Of a stretch of 64,000 nt of DNA, positions 22,531 through 32,300 are shown piece by piece. Both the position numbers and the translations under genes were made by a program. Numbering within the stretch: position 1 is the first letter of the stretch; each line of letters opens with the position of its first letter. The notes below the pieces were generated by a model. It was not told where the DNA came from, ran no database searches, and saw nothing but the letters and a program-made list of their open reading frames with translations. Source of the stretch: Chromera velia (lineage: Eukaryota; Sar; Chromeraceae); the NCBI GenBank assembly GCA_018398765.1, contig JAHBMJ010005746.1:33501-97500 (forward strand), read 5' to 3'.

Positions 22531-25304
22531 GAACTGTGTGAAGGAAGTCAAGTTGTTCCCCCTATCCCACCTCCCCCTGACTCATCACCCCCTCCCCCAC
22601 AACCACCCCCCCCTCAAAATGCTCCCCCCCCCAACTCTCTCAGCAAGGCTTCTTATCTTGACCAATTGGAACAGTTGGGTCTTTTCTGGGAAGAAAGGCT
22701 GACAGACAGCAAAGTGGGTGCAGTAGTAGAGGAAGGAAAGGCATCCAAGAAGAGAAGACAGTATGGGAGAAAGCAGAGCACCCGTCAGGCTTGGTGGGAC
22801 CCACAATGCCGCCTGATATATTTAAAGGTGAAGTAGGCAGAGGAAAAGGCAAGACATGTCCCGAACCCTTCTCACCCTCTACGAAAAGAATATGTCAAAC
22901 TGAGAAGGGAAAGAGCTCAACTGTTTGCAGCAAAAAGGAGTAAGCTTGAGCAACAGACAGCAGAGAGGCTAGCTAGAGAAGCAGCAGTTGACCCCTCGAA
23001 AGTTTGGCAATGGAACAGGAAAATCAAAACACAGAGGGGAGGGGATAATAAACCCGCTGCATCTTCTTTCACTCAGTTCTGGGCAGGGATCTTCGACGGT
23101 CCTGGTCTTCCGCCTGCACTTGTTGGTCTGGCCTTCCCCCCTCCTTCTCAGCCCGCCTTCTCTATACACATGATCGAGGAAACACTGAAAGGAATTGACC
23201 CAAAGAAGGCGCTGGGTTTAGATGGGGTTGGCCCTTGTCACCTCTCGTTATGTTTTGGTTTTTCTCTTCTCTCCCGCTTGCTGCTCTTTGTCTTTTTCAA
23301 TTTGTTTCACCTTTTTTCTTTTTGGCCTGAACGCTGGAATGTATTGCGCATTGCTCCCGTCCCCAAGGGCCCACCGAGTCTCGACTGTAACGAATGGCGC
23401 CCGATCCACATTGTAGGGCTTCTAGGTGAGATTTTTGCTTTATTGATGGACTCAAAGATCAGGAAAGAGGTGAAAATTGACGAAAAGCAGCTCGGCTTCA
23501 GACAGGGGGCAGGGACAAGGGAGGCCTTCGCTGCTCTGTCTTCGTTAATTCTCAGCTCCAAAAAGAAGAAGAGCCCTCTAATTGCCACGTTTGTTGATTT
23601 TAGCAAGGCGTTTGATACAGTTCCTCGGGTTAAAATGTTAGAGAGGCTCAGGGAGGAAGGAGTAAGCCAAGCCAACGTTTGGATAATTCATTCGATGTAT
23701 AGTTAGGTGAAGGCTCGGATGGATGGGGCAACAGAATGCTTTCCAGAAGGCAGAGGAGTAAAACAAGGCGATCCTCTCTCTCCTCTCCTCTTTCTTCTTT
23801 TCATCAACAATCTGCATAAGTCTGTCAGCTCCAATAATGAAAACAGGAATCAAAGCTCGGCTGGGGGTACTGATAGAGAGACTCCTGTCAGACTGTCTGA
23901 CGTTTTAATCGAAAGCATCGGATACGCTGACGACCTTGTTCTGTTTGCTTACAGTGCTTCTGACTTGCAGAAACGCCTGTCTCACCTCGAGGACTATTGT
24001 AAAGAACACGGCCTGAAGGTGAATTTAAAGAAGACAAAAGTTATGCGTCTCTCCTCCCCCCACCCCGACCTAGTGCCCTGGACCCCTTTTCTTTATGAAG
24101 GCAGACCAGTGGAAGCGGTGAGTAAATATAAGTATTTGGGCAACTGGGTTTTTGAGGGCGGGGACCTTAGCAGGACAGTCGAAGCCCGCATTGAGGTGGC
24201 AGAGAAGGCTTTGGGGGCGGTGTTTGGTACTCTCTCTTCTCTGGGCTTTGTTTCTCCCTTTTCTAAAATTACTTTGTTCAAGGCCCTCTGGCTGCCAGTC
24301 GTGCTGTATGGACTGGAAACGATCCCGCTGAAAAAGACAGATGTTGCCTGCCTCGATGCATTACAGTTACGTTTTGTTCGATGTTGTTTTGGTCTTTCCC
24401 ATCACTCCTTTGTTTCGCCTTCCCTTCTCTCTCTCTCTCTCTCTCAAGCCATTCAGTTCTCTACTTGGTAAGTTGAGTGGGGGCTTCATCCAATGCATCA
24501 AATTGATTGACCGTGCTCTACCCTGGGCAGTGTGGAATGAGTGCTTGGCTAGTTCATGTGAACCCTTCGTTAAGACAGTAAAATGGCTAGCCGTTCCATT
24601 AGATTGCTCCCTTTTGTGGCCTCCATTGCCTAGTACGGTGGGGGACAAGTTTAAAGGGAAGGGTAAGGGCAGAAGGAAAAGGGCGGCAAAAAAGATTGTA
24701 GAGGGTGCCTGGCTGTCCGACTGGTTGAAAGAAGAAAATAGAAACGTTAGAGACAGAGACGGAATTTTTCCCCACCTTGCGAATCAGATTCTCCCCTTTC
24801 CAATCAGAGAATCCGTCCAGACAGCGTTTGGCCATGCACCTTCTAAGTGAAAGGAAATGGTGTCCGAGAAGTGAAATGATAGAGTGCAGTGTTGAACCTC
24901 TGGCAAAGAGTCGGTTGCAGTCCTCCGCAGGCTTTCGTACGCTTTTCAGGGCTCTCACAGGGGGGGATATAGATGGAACCCAACCGGAACGGCTGTGCGA
25001 TAAATGTTTATCCCCCTCGCGTGTGATCAAAGATGAGGTTCATGTTCTGATGGAATGTAAGGACACAGAAAGGGAACGGAACAGGCTGAAAGAACTATAC
25101 GAAATTGCGAAGCAGAAAGCACCCATTGACATAAGAATACAGATCGCACAACGCGTTGTAGGTGCAACCGGGAGAGGCACTTCTGATAATGAGAAAAAAA
25201 TGAAGGATATGGTGTTGCTGTTGTGCACAATTCTGCCTAGAAGCGGTTCCAAAGCTATAGCCGACTGTCTCAAGAAGGTCCATTCTGTTAATAAGGCAAG
25301 TTGA
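22531..25304 (+). pseudogene. LINE ORF, reverse transcriptase and zinc knuckle (copy B)
   Basis: The reverse transcriptase copies element RNA at a nicked target. Motifs in order: KKALGLDGVGP, ERWNVLRIAPVPK, EKQLGFRQGAGTREA, FVDFSKAFDT (first catalytic Asp), GVKQGDPLSPLLF and the YADD box. A thumb-like region with YKYLGNWV follows. The C-terminus carries a zinc knuckle of form C-x2-C-x11-H-x4-C. TAG codons at 22834 and 23704 interrupt the frame, and shifts occur at the CT run near 24430 and again around 24780-24850. No RNase H is seen. The copy is not functional as read. Confidence 0.85.
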
Positions 25305-25452
25305 GGCGAATCGATCTGATTGGCATGCAAGCTTGTTCATCCCCCCCCCCCATGAATGTGTACTCTGGGTTGTCCTCAAAGCCTTGCTAGTGGCTTGGGA
25401 TTTGGCGTCGCTAAATCTAGGATTTAACTCTCAATCATCATCATCATCATCA

Positions 25453-25503
25453 TCAATAGACGGAGTCTGACGGGCTTAGACTGAACGCTAATCAATTAAG
25501 GCA
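25453..25503 (+). repeat. 51-bp direct repeat, right copy
   Basis: Pairs with 19536-19586. It begins immediately at the end of the ATC tail of the LINE. Confidence 0.75.
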
Positions 25504-26430
25504 ATTGTGTTCGAACTCCTATGAGGTGGTTTGGCCCGAGCAAGTGTATGCGAAGTGATCACTGAGCATCTTTTCGTAGAGAATCTGAAATGCACGCACC
25601 TTATGACTCGTGTGTATCGTTTCTCAGAATACCATGCTGGGACGCCTGTCGATTGATGTGCATGCAGGGAATTCAAAGTCCGAGTTTCACAAAGCACTGA
25701 TCGAAGTGCACGACCCACGCGTGCGTGCATGCCATGGTTCCATTGGGGCGTGCGGTTCATCTGACGCACTCCGTGCAAATGGCCCGGAAAGCGAAATTTA
25801 TTCTTGTTGCCCCTGCTTTAAATTTGGAAAGTGCCTCCTCAGCTGAATTGTCTTTCCGGGGCCAAGCTTGGCGTGCGTCAGATCTTCCTGTAAACGTTGG
25901 ACGCAGCCATCCGTATGGTCTGGGGGGGTTATGTTATGTTATGTTATGTAAGATCGGGGTACTGCAGGCATCTCTTCTACAGGAATATCCCACCCCTATA
26001 TCATATATAGTTTATTTCTTTGTGTTACCCTGGTTTGCCCCCTGAGAGGGGATAGTCTTTGGGCAAAACTGCCGTCTGATTTAATAAATTACTTGATAAC
26101 GTTTGAACTGGACAGATGTTTACTCAATCCGATGTGTCATTAATTAGCTCAACCGGTAGCATTGTCCCGCGGCAAAAAAAAAACCAACCGGCTGCTTAAA
26201 TCTTGACATTGACTTGAGCCTTAGGGAGCCCCGTGCCAAGCAAGGAAAACCAGTGCATTTACGACACTGATGAAATTTAAAACCTCCAAAACACATTACG
26301 CGACCCTCTTACCCACCCCCCGGTTCCAAGCGGCACAACATTTTTCGTCGTCGAATTATCGATAGGTATGGTGACGTTGTTCATTATTAAATTCAATAAT
26401 ATTCATTCGTTCAATGATATTTATCCATTT
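25504..26430. other. Intergenic region without a supported gene
   Basis: It contains a TGCATGCA word at 25659, a short TTATG tandem repeat at about 25927-25950, and AT-rich sequence towards the ATTC satellite. The open frame at 25725-26045 has no recognisable motif. Confidence 0.5.
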
Positions 26431-26565
26431 ATTACCGCCTTATAAGCGCCGGGCCAGTCAGAATTACTGTGGTCCAGTAAGAGCGGTCCTGTGGGAGCGG
26501 TCTAGTCAAAGTGGTCCGGGAAGAGCAATCCAGTCGAGTCCAGTACTATCTAGGGTGCCATCCAT
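26431..26565 (+). repeat. GGTCC-rich dispersed repeat, copy 1
   Basis: Shares the order attaccgcc, gccagtcag, actgtggtcca, agcggtc, ctagtcaaag and tccagtcgagtccagt with copies at 30371 and 30650. All three sit against ATTC satellite. Confidence 0.8.
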
Positions 26566-26599
26566 CCATTCATTCATTCATTCATTCATTCATTTATTC
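26566..26599. repeat. ATTC satellite, left remnant
   Basis: Short ATTC tract left of the LTR element; the main field resumes at 29739. Confidence 0.9.
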
Positions 26600-26849
26600 C
26601 GTAGCGTTGTGAAGGTCTGACAAGCAGTTGTGTCAGGATGAAATGAAGTACGCGCGCATAACGTGCGTAGGGCGTATGCATGTATGCTGCATAGCCGGGA
26701 ATTAATTGTGCAGCATGCAGTCTCTATGAAGACATCCGTTGTTTGTCTTACAGAACAGAGATAGCAGAACTACCCATACATGACAGAACCTTTATCCATA
26801 TGTAGGAGCTGATCCCAGCTACGACTAGCTGAGGGTCTATATCCCTATG
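26600..26849 (+). repeat. 5' LTR of the non-autonomous element
   Basis: About 95 percent identical to 29489-29738 by eye, differing mainly by transitions. It contains a GCATGCAT-like stretch and polyadenylation-like AT sequence. Confidence 0.85.
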
Positions 26850-26861
26850 TGGCAGCGGAGC
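26850..26861 (+). other. Candidate tRNA primer-binding site
   Basis: TGGCAGCGGAGC abuts the left LTR and begins with TGG, the complement of a tRNA CCA end. Confidence 0.65.
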
Positions 26862-27039
26862 ATACGATCCAGCCTCAGTGGGTTCGTCCGCTCTCTTCGG
26901 AGTGATCGTTCGAACAGTCTTTCGCGCTGCAGTCACATTGCTCGTCGATTGAGCTTTGCACGCGGTCACTATAGGAAGTCTAATTCAGTAGAAGCTACCT
27001 TTTTCAGAGCCCTTTGAATTTCTTTGTCAGTTGGCAGTT

Positions 27040-28713
27040 ATGTTGGTAGTAGAACGGTTCGGGAATTTTGTTCTGTTGCTCGAGGCTCTTGACCGGTTCA
27101 AGAACATCCCCATCCTTTACGTGCAGAAAAATGGTCAAGCCCTCCTGGCAGAAGGCAGAATACTCGCAGAGAATCTTGTGGAGGCTGTAGGTGGGTCTTC
27201 CACAGCCGCTCCTTCAGAAAAGAGGAATCCGCAGTCACCTTCGAGAAGATCCCCTACCGATACAGAGGGAATTTTGAAAAAGTCGAAGACCCTAAGTAGT
27301 GAGAAGTTGACCGCTGGAGCCTGGGCCCACAAACAAGCAAACGGCTTATTAGACGGCAGCACAAAGAAGCAGAAGACACCTTCAGGGGGAGGAGGGAGCA
27401 ATAACAGTCCCCTGTCTGCGTCACAAAGGTTGCAGATGGATGTGAAGAGAGAGAGGAATCCCCACAGGAGAAGTGATTGGAGGCCCGTGAGGTCCGTCCC
27501 TGGTACGCCAGTGGACCTGTCCACCCAGAAAGAGTCTGTTGAGAGAGAAGATAGAGGTCAGAGTACTTTCCTCCAGGTGACATCCAAAATCAATCAGAAG
27601 AGAAGGGAAAAGACAGGGAGGGACTGTCTTCTGATGCTAGTCGACCGACTAACCAGGAAGACATTGACATGTACGACCCTAGCGGTGAAGAAACCCTGTC
27701 ATTCAGTCTGGTCCAGCCCGTCCCAGTGATGGAACCCATGCCGATGATGATCGGCAGAACAGAAGCAGGTGGAAAAGGGAAAACCGAGAGAAGGAGAGAG
27801 AAACAACAGAGGAAGAGAGAGAGGCAAAAGGAGATGAAGCATCGTGCAGAGATCAATACCATCCGGCAGGCTCGTGGGGATAGCCACCAGACAAATCTTG
27901 GTGCCTCCCTTCAAGGAGTGAGTGCAGAGGTGCAAGTAGAGAGACGGGATAGGGTTGCAGTGCAGGAGGACCGAAAAAGAAGGAAAGAGGAGCGAAAGGA
28001 GTGGAAGAGGCAAGAGACTCAGAGAGCCGAAATCAACGCCCTCAGGCAGAGGCAGTTGTCGCTTCTTAGAAACCAAGCAAGAGCGACGGGGGAGAAAGAG
28101 CAGTGGGGGAGATTCAGCAGCAACTCTGTGCCCCAACTTAGAGACCCCCATGAAATTCGAGAGCAACAACACAGAATCACGTCAGTACGCCTTCGCAGTA
28201 GCATAGAGACGGGTCGTACGCAGGGGAAGAGGGGGTTTGGTTCGAGCGCAGCGCCTTCCTTGAGGAAGAATGTGCAAACATATCAACTTACCTTTCTTTG
28301 CAGTTTGTTTCTTTTCATTACTACGACAGCTTCTCGTCTTGATTCCCTTTCATCTTTCTTTCCATCCACACCTCTCTCTCTCCTCTTGCCACATGCTTCT
28401 TCTCTCTCTGAGAACCACTCACACCCATGTGAACCCACGTGCCCCCTCCCTCCTGACCGCGTCCCCGCGGTCTAAGCATGCAAAAGACAGGAAGAGGGGG
28501 TTTGGTTTGAGCGCAGTGCCTCCCCTGAGGAAAAATATGCAAACATATCAACTCGCCTCTATCCATCACTGCAACAGAGTGGAGACGCCGAGCATGGAGG
28601 GAGATGCGAGAGATGCCCAGTCCAGAGAAACCCAACCACTGTCTCATGACGAATACATCCAAAAGTATTTCTCTGAATCGTGGGCACAGTATGCGATGAC
28701 AACGTTTCGTTAA
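27040..28713 (+). pseudogene. ORF inside the LTR element; unrecognised, with two basic coiled-coil repeats
   Basis: The start at 27040 is the first ATG of the open frame. The first 50 residues are hydrophobic and helical (VERFGNFVLLLEALDRFKNI), followed by Ser/Pro/Lys-rich sequence. The frame shifts by one near 27550-27600, and coding character continues from about 27560 (NQEDIDMYDPSGEETLSFSL). Two Arg/Lys/Glu-rich segments then each end in RAEIN-x-x-RQ, as in a duplicated coiled coil. Near the end the segment GKRGFG...LRKNVQTYQL occurs twice (28226 and 28494). No zinc knuckle, protease or polymerase is seen. It could be a diverged Gag or a captured host gene; I cannot tell which. Confidence 0.45.
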
Positions 28714-29474
28714 AGGGTGTGTTATAAAGTGTATGGGCCAGAGTTGGAGACGGAATATATTTACAGTCGCATTCCAACGCTTCTCTTTTTCTGTCCATTC
28801 ACATCCTTTCATTTCGTTTTAACATGCGGTTGCTTTGGTTTTTCGCGTCTGTTTGGTTCTGTCTGCATGTCTGTACTTTTCCCACCTGCGTTGAGCAGCA
28901 ATTTTTTTTTCTCGGTGATCGTTTCAATCGTTGCGTGCCTTTGCTTGGCCGTGGGACGCGGCGTTGGAGGAAGGGGGCACGGTGTGGGTGAGAAAGGAAG
29001 GGAGGAGACGGAAGCAGGTGGCATGCAGTAAGAAGACAGAGCAAAGAGAGAAAAAGAAGAAGAGCTGACAGTGAGTGACGGCCAGAAAGGGAAGACTCTG
29101 TTTGTGTAGCATGATGGCTGGAATAAAGCAGACATTCAGATCGATCAGAAAAAAGAGAGAGCAAGAGTTGAAGTAGGCAGAGGTGGCTGTATTGGCTACA
29201 GATTAGCCAATCAGAGAAACAGTTCATCTCATGTGCTGCTGCATTCCAGGTTCAAATCCTGTGAACAATTCTTCATCCCGCTTTTCATGTGAGAAAAGAG
29301 AACCTGCTTTGTAATCAGTTACAATCAGTCGTCATAAACCTAATCAGCAGCAAAAGCTGGAAGAAGAAGAAAATCACTTGAGGTGATTTGCATAGATTCG
29401 AGACCGTTCTGTATGGACCACGCCTTTTTGAGATCAAATTGTCTCATGCTGATGAAGTGGCGGGACGCCACTCT

Positions 29475-29488
29475 AGAGGGAGGGGGCA
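29475..29488 (+). other. Candidate polypurine tract
   Basis: The sequence agagggagggggca lies immediately 5' of the right LTR, where plus-strand priming occurs. Confidence 0.65.
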
Positions 29489-29738
29489 CGTAGCGTTGTG
29501 AAGGTCTGACAAGCAGTTGTGTCAGGATGAAATAAAGTACGCGCGCATAAGGTGCGTAGGGCGCATGCATGTATGCTGCATAGCCGGGAATTAATTGTGC
29601 AGCATGCAGTCTCTATGAAGACATCCGTTGTTTGTCTTACAGAACAGAGATAGCAGAACTACCCATGCATGATAGAACCTTTATCCGTATGTAGGAGCTG
29701 ATCCCAGCTACGACTAGCTGAGGGCCTACATCCCTACG
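29489..29738 (+). repeat. 3' LTR of the non-autonomous element
   Basis: Pairs with 26600-26849. It is followed at once by ATTC satellite. Confidence 0.85.
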
Positions 29739-30370
29739 CATTCATTCATTCATTTTTTCATTCATTCATTCATTCATTCGTCCCATTCATTCATTCATTC
29801 ATTCATTTATTCATTCATTCTTTCGTCCATTCATTCATTCGTTCATTCATTTAAATTCATTCATTCATCCATCTATTCATTCATTCATTCATTCATCCAT
29901 TCATTCATTCATTCATCCATTCGTCCATTCATTCCTTCATTCATTCACGCATTCAGTCACTCATTCATTCATCCATTCGTCCATTCATCTATCTATCCAT
30001 TCATCCATTCGTCCATTCATTCCTTGCTTCATTCATTCACGCATTCAGTCATTCATTCATTCATCCATTCATCCATCCATTCATCCATCTATCCATTCAT
30101 TCAGTCATTCATCCATTCCTTCATTCATCCATTCATTCATTCATTCATTCATTCATTCATTCATTCATTCATTCATTCAATGACATTCATCCATTCATCC
30201 ATTCACCCTTCCATTCATTCATCCATTCATCCATGCCTCCATCCATTCATTCATCGATTCATTCAGTCATTGATTCATTAAAATTTATTCATTCATTCAT
30301 TCACTCATTCATTCATTCATTCATTCATTCATTCTTTCATTCACTCATTCATTTATTCATTCATTCATTC

Positions 30371-30468
30371 ATTACCGCCCTACAAGCGGCCAGTCAGAGT
30401 CACTGTGGTCCATTGAGAGCGGTCAGCTGGTCCGGGGAGAGCGGTCCACCCAGTGCCATCCATCCAAT
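30371..30468 (+). repeat. GGTCC-rich dispersed repeat, copy 2
   Basis: A shorter version of the 26431 repeat, lacking part of the middle. Confidence 0.8.
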
Positions 30469-30649
30469 GACATCTAGCCATCCATCCATTCACTCATTCA
30501 TCCATTCACCCATTCACCCATTCACTCATTCATCCATTCAATTAATGACATCGATTTATTCACTCAGTCAATGACATTCATCCATTCATTCATTCATTCA
30601 TTCATTCATCGCATTTATCTTCGTCTTCTCTGACGAAACAAGAAGGTCG

Positions 30650-30778
30650 ATTCAGTCAGGGCGGTCCCTACAAAGTGGGCCAGTCAGAGTCACTGTGGTC
30701 CAGTGAAAGCGGTCTTGTGCGAGCGGTCTAGTCAAAGAGGTCCGGGGAGAGCGGTCCAGTCGGGTCCAGTGCCATCAT
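30650..30778 (+). repeat. GGTCC-rich dispersed repeat, copy 3
   Basis: Close match to the 26431 copy through gccagtcagag, actgtggtccagtg, gcggtctagtcaaag and tccagtcgggtccagtgcc. Confidence 0.85.
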
Positions 30779-31503
30779 CCATCTAGCCAGCCATCCATCA
30801 TCATCCATTCCTTCCTTCCTTCCTTCCTTCCTTCCTTCCTTCCTTCCTTCATTCATTCATTCATTCATCCATCCATTCATTCATTCATTCATTCATTCAT
30901 TCATCCATTCATCCATCCATTCATCCATTCGTCCATTCATCCATCCATTCATCCATTCATTCATTCATTCATTCATTATTCATTCATTCATTCATTCATT
31001 CATTCATTTATTCATTCATCCATTCACCCTTCCATTCATTCATCCATTCATCCACCCATCCATTCATTCATTCATTCATTCATTCATTCATTCATTCTCT
31101 CATTCACGCATTCATTCATCCATTCATCCGTTCATCCATGCATCCATCCATTCATTCATTCGTTCATTCATTCATTCATCCATTCATCCGTTCATCCATG
31201 CATCCATCCATTCATTCATTCATTCATTCATTTTAAAATTTCATTCATTCATCCATCCATTCGTCCACTCATCCATTCGTCCATCCATCCATTCATCCTT
31301 TCATTCATTCGTCCATTCATCCATTCATCCATCTATCCATTCGTTCATTCATCCATTCATTCATTCATTCATCCGTTCATCCATTCACCCTTCCACTCAT
31401 TCATCCATTCATCCATCCATTCATTCATTCATTCATCCATTCATCCATCCATCCATCCATTCATTCATTCATCCATTCATCCATCCATTCATCCATTCAT
31501 CCA

Positions 31504-31834
31504 ATGCAAACGGTCTGGAGTGGGACAGTCTCTTCTCACCTCTCCTCTCCCGACTTCGAAGGGGCTGTGATGGAATGGCCGGCGGGCTGTGTTCGTGGTG
31601 GATGCGGCGTTGAGGAGGGGCCGGATTGGCTAGTGAATGGAGGCATAGAGGCAAGCTGCATCTGTGGGCGGTGGCAGCATGTGACGGCTGCAGTTTGTGG
31701 AAGCTGGAGGCGGTCGGTGGTCCGGTGTGAAGAGAGGAGCTGCGTGGTGTTGTGGGTCTTGTGAGCAAGCCTCGAGTGCGGGGTCCTATGCTTGATTGTT
31801 CGTATGTATATAAGAGTTTGCGAATGCAGAAGAG
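31504..31834. other. GC-rich upstream region ending in a TATA-like element
   Basis: About 300 bases of G-rich unique sequence separate the satellite from a short open frame. A tatataag word lies at 31806-31813. Confidence 0.45.
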
Positions 31835-31934
31835 ATGGCAGCGCTGAAAGAAGTTCCTGAACGTCTGCGGCATCTGTTCAACCAGATCCCCCCAGACTGG
31901 CATGCAACTGCCCTCCGTGTTCTCGACATTTCAG
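31835..31934 (+). CDS. Possible orphan first exon (MAALKEVPERL...)
   Basis: An ATG at 31835 opens 33 codons of helical, protein-like sequence (RLRHLFNQIPPDWHATALRV) ending at a donor-like tcag|gtgtgc. A TATA-like word sits 22-29 bases upstream. I found no downstream acceptor that joins it in frame to the ankyrin gene, whose own ATG is at 32301. It may be a displaced exon of a paralogue or the first exon of a transcript I cannot resolve. Confidence 0.3.
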
Positions 31935-32300
31935 GTGTGCAATTTTTGTCAAGTGCCCTCTCAGCTTCGCTTTCCGGGCCACTCCGCGCCTGCGTGATCA
32001 TGCCGGGGCATGCATGCATGCCGGGGCCCACGCGGTACTAAGTACGCCTTGTGATCGATTTGTTGGGGGCATGCACACGGCATGGGTTTGGCCATGTTTG
32101 ATATTGTTTGATCGACGGTTCCAACCATGCACTGATATGCCCTGTCAGATTTCTGAGGAGAGAATCCTAACGACGACTGAGTGTGTTCTGGGACCAAGCG
32201 TCTCATCTTGAGTTCCGACGCAGAAACCCTTTTAAGTTATTTAAGCAGCTTGTCAGAGGCGTCTCCTTCCTTCTCGCATTGATTTATCCTGTGCCCCAAA

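Larger units (their letters stand above)
19587..25452 (+). mobile_element. Decayed APE-type non-LTR retrotransposon (LINE) with internal duplication
   Basis: The order is serine-rich leader, AP-type endonuclease, proline-rich linker, reverse transcriptase, zinc knuckle, then 3' UTR ending in a TCA/ATC repeat tail at 25434-25453. The reading is interrupted by three in-frame TAG codons (20744, 22834, 23704) and at least two frameshifts, one at a CT run near 24430. A 450-bp linker segment occurs twice (21388-21842 and 22531-22973) with 688 unrelated bases between. This could reflect two truncated copies placed head to tail or an internal rearrangement. 51-bp direct repeats flank the whole. Confidence 0.85.
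26600..29738 (+). mobile_element. Non-autonomous LTR retroelement carrying an unrecognised ORF
   Basis: 250-bp direct repeats (26600-26849 and 29489-29738) bound a 2.6-kb interior. Each starts CGTAG and ends CTATG or CTACG, a terminal inverted repeat. Directly after the left repeat is TGGCAGCGGAGC, resembling the initiator-tRNA primer-binding site TGGTATCAGAGC. Directly before the right repeat is the purine tract agagggagggggca. Both outer flanks are ATTC satellite (tattc on the left, cattc on the right), so the element appears to have inserted into the satellite. No reverse transcriptase, integrase or protease is present, so movement would need proteins from elsewhere. Confidence 0.8.
29739..31503. 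repeat. ATTC/ATCC satellite field
   Basis: Almost 1.8 kb of CATT-type tetranucleotide repeats with ATCC and ATTT variants, broken by two GGTCC-rich inserts and a CTTC run at 30810-30848. Open frames across it are artefacts of the repeat. Confidence 0.95.

Noticed and set aside
25725-26045. Open frame between the LINE and the satellite
   Set aside because: No recognisable motif and it runs through a TTATG repeat.
26140-26200. tRNA-like D-arm (TTAGCTCAACCGGTAGC)
   Set aside because: No B box at the right distance and an A run interrupts the expected stem.
27540-27620. Programmed -1 frameshift in the ORF of the LTR element
   Set aside because: No slippery heptamer in the correct register; mutation or an intron is more likely.
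29230-29310. T-arm-like word ggttcaaatcc
   Set aside because: No matching acceptor stem or A box upstream.
30024-30574. Frames of repeating Phe-Ile-His-Ser
   Set aside because: Artefact of the ATTC satellite.
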